From Desulfosarcina alkanivorans (GTDB lineage Bacteria; Desulfobacterota; Desulfobacteria; Desulfobacterales; Desulfosarcinaceae): a stretch of DNA of 64,000 nucleotides. Below the pieces are notes generated by a model. That model did not search any database, was not told the DNA's origin, and saw only the letters and a program-made list of their open reading frames with translations. Each line of letters opens with the position of its first letter. Position 1 is the stretch's first letter. The position numbers and the translations under genes are program-made. The DNA lies in NCBI RefSeq assembly GCF_009688945.1, contig NZ_AP021874.1, forward strand, positions 5,766,001 to 5,830,000. Reading direction: 5' to 3'. Of the stretch, positions 1 to 7,903 are shown in pieces.

Positions 1-161
1 CCGCTTTACCCGGGTGCAGGGATGAGCGATTGACATCGCCTCGTCAGGGCGATTATGATGACGCATCAAATACATCGGCTGATGTGGATCGCGATTCTCT
101 CCTACGACAGGCAGCCTGCTGTCATGCAATACAGGCCCAAACGGATGCAGGAGGGCACGCC

Positions 162-1505
162 ATGAACTTTCCCAAAAAACAGATACAGGCGCACCATCAA
201 ATCATCCTGGACAGCATCGCTGACGGCGTTTTCACGGTTGATATGGAGATGCGCATCACCTCGTTTAACCGCGCAGCGGAAGAAATTACGGGGTTTTCGA
301 GAAACGATGCGGTCGGCCTGGCATGCTTTGACGTTCTGCGGGCAAACGTCTGTGAGGAGAATTGTCTTCTGCGGCAGACGATCAAAACGGAACAACCCGT
401 GATCAACTTTCCGGTGTATATCCTGCGGGCGGATAAGAAGTTGATTCCCATCAGCGTGACCACTGCCCTTTTAAAGGACGCCGGGGGACAAACCATCGGC
501 GGGGTCGAAACCTTCCGGGATCTGACAGCGGTGGATAAACTTCGGAAAGTCATTCGCAAACAGCATTCTTTCGAAGACATCGTCAGCAAAAACGCTAAAA
601 TGCAAGACCTGTTCGCCATTTTACCCCAGGTGGCCGAAAGCAATTGCAGCGTTTTGATCGAAGGGGACAGCGGCACCGGCAAGGAACTTGTTGCCAGGGC
701 CATCCACAATAACAGCCCGGTGAGAAATGGCCCCTTCGTGGCCATCAACTGCGGCGCCCTGCCGGACAACCTCTGCGAATCCGAACTGTTCGGGTACAAG
801 GCCGGCGCCTTCACCGATGCCAAGAAAGATAAACCCGGCCGCTTCGCCCTGGCCCAGAACGGGACCCTTTTCCTGGATGAAATCGGTGATATCTCTCCGG
901 CGGTCCAGAGCCGCCTTCTCCGTGTCCTCGAAGAAAAAGTGTATGAACCGCTAGGTGCGACAAAGGCGTGTGCAACCAATGCCAGGGTGATCACGGCAAC
1001 CAACCGGGACCTGCAAAAACTGGTTCGGAACGGAAAATTCAGGGATGACCTCTATTTCCGGATCGATATTGTCAAGCTTTCCCTGCCGCCGCTTTCAAAC
1101 AGAAAAGAAGACATCCCACTGCTGCTGGATCACTTTATCGACCAGTTCAATCACCTCAGCGGGAAGAAGATCGTCGGCATATCGCAAAAGGCCGTGGCCG
1201 CGCTGATGCTCTACGACTGGCCGGGAAACGTCCGTGAGCTTGAAAATGCCATCGAGCATGCCTTCGTCCTCTGCCTGGATGGCATTATCCGCCTGCACCA
1301 TCTGCCGGCTCGCGTGGTCCCGCAGTGCGGCCTGCCGCTGGGGGCCACCGGATTGAGCCTGAGAGAGGCGGAAAAACGCACCATCGTTCAGGCCCTGGAG
1401 AGGAACCGGTGGAAAAAAATGGCCACGGCCCGTGAACTGGATATCGACAAGAATACCTTGCGAAGAAAAATCAAGCGACTCGGTATCGTGGAACCTCATT
1501 CATAG
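162..1505 (+). CDS. PAS domain sigma-54-dependent transcriptional activator
   Basis: A bacterial enhancer-binding protein of 447 aa: N-terminal PAS sensor (about residues 10-125), AAA+ domain (about 138-380) and a Fis-type HTH at the C-terminus. Walker A is GDSGTGKE (168-175) and Walker B is LFLDE (236-240). The sigma-54 contact loop reads GAFTDA (215-220) instead of GAFTGA. The PAS domain carries three cysteines, C55, C64 and C68 (C-x8-C-x3-C), shared with the next activator in the window and possibly ligands or redox switches. I chose ATG 162 because GCAGGAGGG lies just upstream; an in-frame TTG at 30 would add 44 residues of low-complexity sequence. There is no receiver domain, so it probably senses a ligand or redox state directly. 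Its target is not evident. Confidence 0.9.
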   Translation: MNFPKKQIQAHHQIILDSIADGVFTVDMEMRITSFNRAAEEITGFSRNDAVGLACFDVLRANVCEENCLLRQTIKTEQPVINFPVYILRADKKLIPISVTTALLKDAGGQTIGGVETFRDLTAVDKLRKVIRKQHSFEDIVSKNAKMQDLFAILPQVAESNCSVLIEGDSGTGKELVARAIHNNSPVRNGPFVAINCGALPDNLCESELFGYKAGAFTDAKKDKPGRFALAQNGTLFLDEIGDISPAVQSRLLRVLEEKVYEPLGATKACATNARVITATNRDLQKLVRNGKFRDDLYFRIDIVKLSLPPLSNRKEDIPLLLDHFIDQFNHLSGKKIVGISQKAVAALMLYDWPGNVRELENAIEHAFVLCLDGIIRLHHLPARVVPQCGLPLGATGLSLREAEKRTIVQALERNRWKKMATARELDIDKNTLRRKIKRLGIVEPHS

Positions 1506-1681
1506 GGGGAAATGCTGCCGCCCGGGACTGGCCGGTAAAAGGAAAAGGGGGATCCCTGCTCGGCGGAACCAAACGGATCGAAGGCCCTGGCATGTTGCCT
1601 GGAAATCGAAATAAACACGGGCGATCAGCCTGAATGAAAACGCAGTCTTCACGATGGCGGCGGGATCATCCATACGGCTGG

Positions 1682-1900
1682 TTAGTGATTCGAATGGCTG
1701 CCGACGACAAAGAGCCCGGTGTCGGTGGACTTGACCATAACCTGCCCGTTGCGAACCATTTCCGAAAGCAGTCTGACAACGTCATAGCTTCTTGAGTTGA
1801 AGGCGCGGGTAATCTGACGAATCGAGCATGGCTGGTCCCTTACCATTGACAAGATTACATTTCTTGTCGCCGGATGCCCATTTTTTTTCCTCATTTCCAT
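1682..1900 (-). CDS. small winged-helix-like DNA-binding protein
   Basis: A 72-aa basic protein. The stretch QITRAFNSRSYDVVRLLSEM followed by GQVMVKSTDTGLFVV looks like the recognition helix and wing of an ArsR/MarR-type winged helix, with little else in the chain. AAGAGG lies about 9 nt before the ATG, which supports translation. It is isolated, converging on the plus-strand activator that ends at 1505, with no operon partner. A regulatory role is inferred from the fold-like pattern only. Confidence 0.5.
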   Translation of the reverse strand: MEMRKKNGHPATRNVILSMVRDQPCSIRQITRAFNSRSYDVVRLLSEMVRNGQVMVKSTDTGLFVVGSHSNH

Positions 1901-2360
1901 GGCGTGAGCCTCTTTGTGGGGAGTGAATGAATCAGCGCCGAAATGTCGCCTGCATGTGCCGTTTTACCGCCTGGTGAGCCCGGGCAATACCCTCTCCGGT
2001 TTTTCCCGGGCCGGGCGCCGGGCCAACGGCCCGCCCGGGCCGGGCATGCCCGGTCTTTCCGAATTGAGTAGCAACGAGCATGCCACCACTTTAGGCCCAT
2101 CGTTTCGGATTCGTCATGAGCGCCGGGATCGCCTTGAGATTGCCCGCTCGCCAGACAGGGGCCCGGGAGAAAATGAAGACCTTAAATCTGCCTGCCATTC
2201 AGTCTATATGCTGTGCCGGGGCGATGGCGGCCTGAAGCCGGCATGAACGCATCCGACCCGACACCCGCCGGCATGCCGGAAAAATTTTTTTTTCTATGAG
2301 GGCCCCCGGGAGAGGATCGGCGGGGTTCAACGCTTCAGATGATGGTTGCAGAATGCACGA
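1901..2360. other. intergenic region with GC-rich inverted repeat
   Basis: 460 bases without a supported gene. Positions about 2005-2055 are a very GC-rich run of CCCGGG/GGGCC blocks able to fold into a strong imperfect hairpin around GGGCC-AAC-GGCCC. No U-tract follows on either strand, so it is not a textbook terminator. Open frames across this stretch have no RBS and no family resemblance. Confidence 0.4.
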
Positions 2361-3764
2361 TTAGGTTGTTCGCCGGCGGCCATCGGAGTCGGGCACCCGT
2401 ATGTTGTAGGCTTTGATTTTCCGGTAAAGGGTGCTGGGGTTGATTCCTAGATCCCCTGCGGCTTTTTTCCGATTGCCGTGATGCCGCCGCAGAACCTCGG
2501 TAATCATCACCTGTTCCATGGCCTGGAGGCTCATGTGATTCAGCGGGCTCGCACCCGTTACGGTGGTGGGACGCAATTCGGGAGGAAGATGATGCAGGGC
2601 AATGGTGTGCCCCCGGCAAAGTACAAATGCCTGCTCGATGATGTTTTCCAGTTCACGGACATTGCCCGGATAGTGGTGCTCCATCAACCGGGCCATCGCT
2701 TCGGTGGAAACCCGGGTGATGCTTCTCTCCTGCAGTCGATTGAATTTGTTTATCAGGTGCTGGACCAGAAGGGGAATGTCTTCACGGCGATGGCTCAGGT
2801 TGGGAAGCTTCAGGTGGATGACCCGGATACGATAGTACAGATCATCACGGAAAATGCCGCGCTGCACCAGATCGGCAAGGTTCTTGTTGGTGGCCGCCAC
2901 CACGCGGACATCCACCGGGATCGGCAGTTCGGTGCCCAGTGGTTCGATATGGCCGTCTTGCAGCACACGGAGCAGACGGATCTGCATGGCAGGTGAGATG
3001 TCGCCGATTTCATCGAGGAGAATCGTGCCTTTATGGGCCAGAGTGAAACGGCCCGCTTTATCTTTTCTGGCGTCGGTAAAGGCTCCGGCTTTATGTCCGA
3101 AAAGCTCGCTTTCGAGCAGGGTGTCGGGAAGCGCGGCGCAGTTGACCGGGACGAAACGATGGACTTTCCGGGCAGACAGATGATGGATGGCCCGGGCGAA
3201 AAGTTCTTTTCCGGTTCCGCTGGCCCCCTCTATCAACACATTGCTGCTGCTTTTGGAAATCAGGGGGAGAATTTTGAACAGCCGCTTCATTTCCGGACTT
3301 CGGCCGATAATGTCCTCGAATGTATAGCTGCTGTGCAATTGTTTTTGGAGCTGTTCAATCTGGCTGAGATCCTGAAACGTTTCCACCCCGCCTATGATTT
3401 GTCCTGCGTCATTTTTTAATATGGCCGTTGAAATGCGGATGGGAATCCGCCGGCCCAGATGGTTGACGATAAACCCATTGGCATTTACGATGGGACGGCC
3501 GGTTTCGAAGGTCTGTTTCAGGGCACAGTTTTTTTCGCAGATGTTGGCCTGGAAGACTTCACGGCAGGCCCGGTGAAGTGCGTCCCGGCGGCTTACACCG
3601 GTTGTCCGCTCGGCAGCGCGATTGAACGACGTGATCCGCCAATCCAGATCAATGGTAAAGACGCCTTCGTTGATCGAATCCAGAATAACGTCCTGCGGGT
3701 CTCTTTTTTTGTCATATACCATGCGATCAATCCAGTGCGCGGGACCCAATCGTGCGGTATGCAA
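2361..3764 (-). CDS. PAS domain sigma-54-dependent transcriptional activator
   Basis: A 467-aa enhancer-binding protein with the same architecture as the activator at 162-1505, on the opposite strand. PAS domain about 25-140 with C67, C76 and C80 in the same C-x8-C-x3-C spacing; Walker A GASGTGKE (180-187); sigma-54 loop again GAFTDA (227-232); Fis-type HTH at the end (NRKKAAGDLGINPSTLYRKI). The two proteins are clearly paralogues. The start is uncertain: TTG 3764 has AAGGA about 16 nt upstream, while ATG 3722 (MVYDKKRD) has no RBS. It lies 236 bp downstream of the NifX-like gene on the same strand and could be co-transcribed with it. Confidence 0.87.
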   Translation of the reverse strand: MHTARLGPAHWIDRMVYDKKRDPQDVILDSINEGVFTIDLDWRITSFNRAAERTTGVSRRDALHRACREVFQANICEKNCALKQTFETGRPIVNANGFIVNHLGRRIPIRISTAILKNDAGQIIGGVETFQDLSQIEQLQKQLHSSYTFEDIIGRSPEMKRLFKILPLISKSSSNVLIEGASGTGKELFARAIHHLSARKVHRFVPVNCAALPDTLLESELFGHKAGAFTDARKDKAGRFTLAHKGTILLDEIGDISPAMQIRLLRVLQDGHIEPLGTELPIPVDVRVVAATNKNLADLVQRGIFRDDLYYRIRVIHLKLPNLSHRREDIPLLVQHLINKFNRLQERSITRVSTEAMARLMEHHYPGNVRELENIIEQAFVLCRGHTIALHHLPPELRPTTVTGASPLNHMSLQAMEQVMITEVLRRHHGNRKKAAGDLGINPSTLYRKIKAYNIRVPDSDGRRRTT

Positions 3765-3999
3765 GCGTGTGACAGGTTAATCCTTGCATAATGCAATACA
3801 GCCGTCAACCTGAAGCGCGTTGTTCGATGGCTGCCGTTGGGCGGCGCTGTCTCCGAAAATGGCGCCGGCGGACAGCGGTCCCAAAGGATTGATCGTGTTT
3901 TTCGAGGGCGGAAAAAGTCCGATATACACGGGGGGCGGCAGTGTCGGGTGCAACGCTCCATGAGCCGGCTGCTGCCGGGCGGCCAACCGTCGGCACTTC

Positions 4000-4380
4000 T
4001 CATTTGGCTGCCGACCCCCGGCAGTCCGGAGGGTCAGGAGCATTGTCGATGGCTTCCAGCAGGTTCAGCTTTAACGCCTGGATCGATTCCCAGACCGTTG
4101 CGCTGATACATTCATAAATTTTTATTCCTGCCCGGCCCAGCAGGCGTGCGGTCTCGAACGCTATCCCGCTGACGACAAGCACCTCGATCCCGGCATCGAC
4201 AAACATTTCAGCGGATTGGCGGCTGCTTTGCATCAACTGCGCATCCCCGGCTGAAGGGTCGAGATAGGTGAACCTGAAGCTGTCCGAATCATAAATGACG
4301 AAACCGGCCGTTCGACCCGAAAAGGGGGCAACATGACTGGCCGGCGTGTTTCCTCTGGCGCTCACGGCAATTTTCATCAT
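4000..4380 (-). CDS. NifX/NifB C-terminal-like (dinitrogenase Fe-Mo cofactor biosynthesis family) protein
   Basis: A 126-aa protein with the family start MKIAVSARGNTPASHVAP-FSGR, a middle SAEMFVDAGIEVLVVSG and AGIKIYE, the alpha/beta layout of the dinitrogenase iron-molybdenum cofactor family. Members outside nif clusters are widespread in anaerobes and are thought to bind or traffic Fe-S or metal clusters; no nif gene is near this one. A -24/-12 promoter precedes it (4456-4471). It stands upstream of the activator at 2361-3764 on the same strand, so that activator may control it. Confidence 0.8.
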   Translation of the reverse strand: MMKIAVSARGNTPASHVAPFSGRTAGFVIYDSDSFRFTYLDPSAGDAQLMQSSRQSAEMFVDAGIEVLVVSGIAFETARLLGRAGIKIYECISATVWESIQALKLNLLEAIDNAPDPPDCRGSAAK

Positions 4381-4455
4381 GCCACCTCTTGGTGTCGTTT
4401 GTGCGGTTGGACCGAAGCGCGATCGTTGTCAGGCGACTGGACTATTGTCAGGAAA

Positions 4456-4471
4456 AGCAAAAAATGCGCCA
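4456..4471 (-). promoter_or_regulatory. sigma-54 (-24/-12) promoter for the NifX-like gene
   Basis: Read on the minus strand the site is TGGCGCATTTTTTGCT. The GG and GC elements are exactly 10 bases apart and both hexamers match the TGGCAC/TTGC consensus well. The inferred start of transcription is near 4445, giving a leader of about 65 nt. The rest of the 4381-4732 gap showed no second good promoter and no gene; the glutamate dehydrogenase on the other side has no -24/-12 element with correct spacing. Confidence 0.7.
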
Positions 4472-4732
4472 AAATAAGTATTTAGATGATGGCTATCGGT
4501 TGACGTAGCCTGGTCCCACAGTTTTGCAAGGCGGGTATGAGTCTGCTCTGTATCCATTCGGCGGCCGGTTGTGGAAGAATTGCGGATCCCCCGGCTGACC
4601 GGGCGCCGCATATTGTCACCGGTTTCATGATCTGCGATTTTCGTTTTGTTTCCAAAAAAAATTTGGTAGGGCTGACATCATAATTCATCTCGTTATTCAG
4701 GGGGACCACTTCAAGCAGATTGAGGAGATATC

Positions 4733-7700
4733 ATGGAGAGCCGATTCAACCGCCCCGACTCAGTTTCCACAGGCGCCTATATCATCAACAAGGCCCAAAG
4801 TGTAAAACTCGATCCCAGAATTCTTTACGAAGCGGTGGTGGACCTTTCTTCGGAAGGTCTTATTACCGCCAACTGCATCAACATGGCGGCGGGAATCCTG
4901 CTGGAGGACCTGGGACTTCCGACTTATTTTTTCGAAAACATCAAGAAAGACTCCCTGAAGCATATCCTGGCCTCCATTGCCACCAGCATCACTGTCAACG
5001 ACGGAAAGGTGGTATTGGTGGGGAGAGTCGCCCACATCGATTTTGATCTGGAACAGGAAAACAATGTCCAGCGGGTCCGGATCGCCACCATTGAGACCCG
5101 GGACAGCATGGAAAAAATTCTCGAGCCTATGATCTCAGGCCACCGGCGTGAATATTATTTCAGCCCGGAGAACAACTACTACACCTATATCATACGCCCT
5201 GAAACGGTTCATGATTTTCCCCGGGAGGCCTTCAGGGATTCCCGGTTTCTCTTTTCCCTGGCCGGGGATTACATGATCACCCCCGAACCCACCCGGGAGC
5301 GCTACGAAAAATTCCTCAAGGGGAACGAGAATGCGGTCACCCCCCTGGTCGAGATCTTCAACCTGCCCGAAACCGGGGAGACGCGCCTGATGTTCAACAG
5401 CGATTTCGCATCGCCCCAGTTGCCCGTGCTGCGTAAATTGTTCGAAGACCACGGCCTGGTGCTCAAGCGGGCCTACTGGGAGCCATACTGGGGCAAATCC
5501 CCCGTTCCCTCGTCCATTTGCTCCCTCTACATCCATGGGGAGCTGTCCCGAAAAAAAGAAGCGGAGCTGGTAAGTGACCTTTACGCCTTCCTCTCCTTTG
5601 GTGTCAATCGCGTTACGGATCTTTACGTGGACGGACGGCTGACCTTCAAGGAGATGCTCTTTGCGGGCAACGCCGCGGATTTTACCCACATGTTTATTTT
5701 CAAGGAGCGGGACAATGCCACGGACCGGGAGATCCTGGAAAGCCTGACCAGCAAGGACCACAAAGATGCCTTTGCCGGAAGACTTCACGGCTCCAATAAG
5801 GCTACCTATGTCTACAAGACAATTCTGGAGGCGGTCATTGACCATCCGGACCTGGTGACGTCCCTATACGATCTTTTCGAACGGCGCTTCCATCCGGCGC
5901 GTCCCGACCGGATCAACGAAGCGTCGCTGGAGGAAAAATTCAGGGCGTTCAACAAGATCATCGAATCCCGGTTTATTGACAACTGGCTTCATTGCGACAT
6001 TTTCCGGTTTATGTTCAAAATGGTTTCGTGCACCCTGAAGACCAATTTCTACAAGCCCGAGAAGCGGTCCTTCGCCTTTCGTTTCGACAATGCCATTTTA
6101 GATCCCCTGGTCTTCGACCAGTTCGTTTTCGGGATCTTTTTCGTTAACGGTCACTATTCCTGCGGCACCCATCTGAGGGCCGGGGATATCGCCAGGGGGG
6201 GGCTGCGGATGCTCCGCGTCTCTCCATCCAACTACCCCACCGAGGTCGACAATGCCGTTTTACTCAACTACGCCCTGGGGCCCAAGGCCCAGCGACTGAA
6301 GCACAAGGACATCTGCGAAAGCGGTTCCAAGGGTGTCGTGGTGCCCCACGCGATTTACTCCAGCCATGCCATGGATGCCTTATACGATTACACGGAGGGC
6401 ATTATCGATCTGGTTCTCGGCGGCGACAGCATTGTTGATTATTACGGAAGTCCGGAGATGGTGTTCTTCGGCCCCGACGAAGGGACTGCGCCCCTGATGG
6501 ATGCGGTGGCCAATCGATCGCGGGAAAGGGGATACCCCTATTGGCGGACCATCACCACCGGCAAGCGCATCGGTATCCCCCACGACACCTACGGAATGCT
6601 GGAAAACGGTGATCTTTTCGGCCTCATAGACCGCAAGGAGGACGGTACGGACCTGCATGTGAACGGTATATCTGTTGCCGTCACCACGGATATGGACACC
6701 CTGTACGATCGGATCGGGGGCAAGATCGAGACCAGCGGCATGACCACCACCGGGGTCATGGGGGCATTCCGGACGCTGATCGCCCATTACGGGGCCAGGG
6801 AGGAAGACCTCAACCTGATGATTACCGGGGGGCCGGACGGTGATCTGGGTGCCAATGAAATCCAGTGCTACAAGGGCCGGATCTGCCTGGTCATCGACGG
6901 GGGGTCGATCCTGTTCGATCCCCAGGGACTGGACCGGGAGGCGCTGATGAAAATCGCTTTCATGCGGCATACCGCGCCTCGTGCCAATACGCGGCGGTTT
7001 CCCGTTGAGAAGTTGAGCCCCCAGGGCTTCATGGTTCCCCTTGATGCCAAAAACGTTTCGCTTCCCGACGGTACGGTTGTGGAAGACGGGGCCCTGTTCC
7101 ACCGTAACTTTCTTTCGGAGCCTGGCAACCGGCGGTTCATCGGCCAGGCGGATATACGGGCATTCATCCCCTGCGGCGGATTCAAGGACACCGTCAACCG
7201 CGGCAACGTCAGGGATTTCCTCTCCGTGTTCAAGGAACTCCGGTTCATTGTCGACGGGGCCAATGTTTTTTTCGATGACGCCGCCAGGCGGACCATCGCC
7301 GCCACAACCGACATCAAGCATATCAAGGACACCACGGCCAACAAAGGAGGCGTCTTTTCCAGTTCCATCGCCGAAGTGCTCACCGCATTTCTTCTCGGGG
7401 ACGATTATGAGGCCAGCCTGCTGGACGACAGGGACACCCGCTGGGCCCTGATCCGGGATATAATGGTGCTGGTCGACAAGTATGCCCGGGCGGAGACCCG
7501 GATGCTCATTCGGATCCATGAAACGGATCCATCGGTGCCCCTGTTCGATCTGTCGGAGAAAACCAGCGAACAGATTTTTGCCATGCAGCGGATCTGCGAG
7601 CAGAACATCGCCTCGATCCTCGAGGACAAGAAACTGGTCTGGCGCGTGTTGGAGAACTACATCCCTGCCATTCTGATCAAACGACTGGGAGAACAAGCCA

Positions 7701-7873
7701 TCATGAACACGCTGAATTCCGAGGAGCTGCGGCCATACCGGGATGCCATCCTTACAAAGAAACTGTCCTCCATGGCCTTTTATCGGTTCGGCGCCGACTG
7801 GAATGCCTTTTCCAGGAAAGTGGAAGCCAATTTCACCGATGCCGTTCAGAACATCGTGCCGGCCGTCGGATGA
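4733..7873 (+). CDS. large NAD-specific glutamate dehydrogenase (about 115-kDa class)
   Basis: A 1046-aa protein. The catalytic core around residues 485-535 has the GDH signature GGLRMLRVSPSNYPTEVDNA followed by a lysine-rich stretch ending SGSKGVV. The NAD-binding half follows with VDGANVFF and the DTTANKGGVFSSS motif near 860-880. It matches the length and order of the large tetrameric NAD-GDH class (Gdh2-like), with a long N-terminal regulatory region, rather than the usual 450-aa GdhA. It should deaminate glutamate to 2-oxoglutarate with NAD+. GAGGAG lies 6 nt before the ATG. It is followed by a hairpin and then a sigma-54 activator gene. A conventional GdhA is also present at the right edge of the window. 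Confidence 0.92.
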   Translation: MESRFNRPDSVSTGAYIINKAQSVKLDPRILYEAVVDLSSEGLITANCINMAAGILLEDLGLPTYFFENIKKDSLKHILASIATSITVNDGKVVLVGRVAHIDFDLEQENNVQRVRIATIETRDSMEKILEPMISGHRREYYFSPENNYYTYIIRPETVHDFPREAFRDSRFLFSLAGDYMITPEPTRERYEKFLKGNENAVTPLVEIFNLPETGETRLMFNSDFASPQLPVLRKLFEDHGLVLKRAYWEPYWGKSPVPSSICSLYIHGELSRKKEAELVSDLYAFLSFGVNRVTDLYVDGRLTFKEMLFAGNAADFTHMFIFKERDNATDREILESLTSKDHKDAFAGRLHGSNKATYVYKTILEAVIDHPDLVTSLYDLFERRFHPARPDRINEASLEEKFRAFNKIIESRFIDNWLHCDIFRFMFKMVSCTLKTNFYKPEKRSFAFRFDNAILDPLVFDQFVFGIFFVNGHYSCGTHLRAGDIARGGLRMLRVSPSNYPTEVDNAVLLNYALGPKAQRLKHKDICESGSKGVVVPHAIYSSHAMDALYDYTEGIIDLVLGGDSIVDYYGSPEMVFFGPDEGTAPLMDAVANRSRERGYPYWRTITTGKRIGIPHDTYGMLENGDLFGLIDRKEDGTDLHVNGISVAVTTDMDTLYDRIGGKIETSGMTTTGVMGAFRTLIAHYGAREEDLNLMITGGPDGDLGANEIQCYKGRICLVIDGGSILFDPQGLDREALMKIAFMRHTAPRANTRRFPVEKLSPQGFMVPLDAKNVSLPDGTVVEDGALFHRNFLSEPGNRRFIGQADIRAFIPCGGFKDTVNRGNVRDFLSVFKELRFIVDGANVFFDDAARRTIAATTDIKHIKDTTANKGGVFSSSIAEVLTAFLLGDDYEASLLDDRDTRWALIRDIMVLVDKYARAETRMLIRIHETDPSVPLFDLSEKTSEQIFAMQRICEQNIASILEDKKLVWRVLENYIPAILIKRLGEQAIMNTLNSEELRPYRDAILTKKLSSMAFYRFGADWNAFSRKVEANFTDAVQNIVPAVG

Positions 7874-7881
7874 CGGCCGGC
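7858..7881 (+). other. perfect 10-bp hairpin overlapping the GDH stop codon
   Basis: GCCGGCCGTC (7858-7867), a 4-base loop and GACGGCCGGC (7872-7881) form a perfect stem that covers the last codons and the TGA of the large GDH gene. There is no U-tract, so it is more likely an mRNA stability or partial termination element between the GDH gene and the activator that starts at 7904. Confidence 0.55.
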
Positions 7882-7903
7882 CATTAATGCGGGAGACGCC
7901 CCT

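Noticed and set aside
4511..4528. A -24/-12 promoter for the large glutamate dehydrogenase
   Set aside because: TGG and TTGC elements occur but with 12 bases between GG and GC, so the spacing is wrong.
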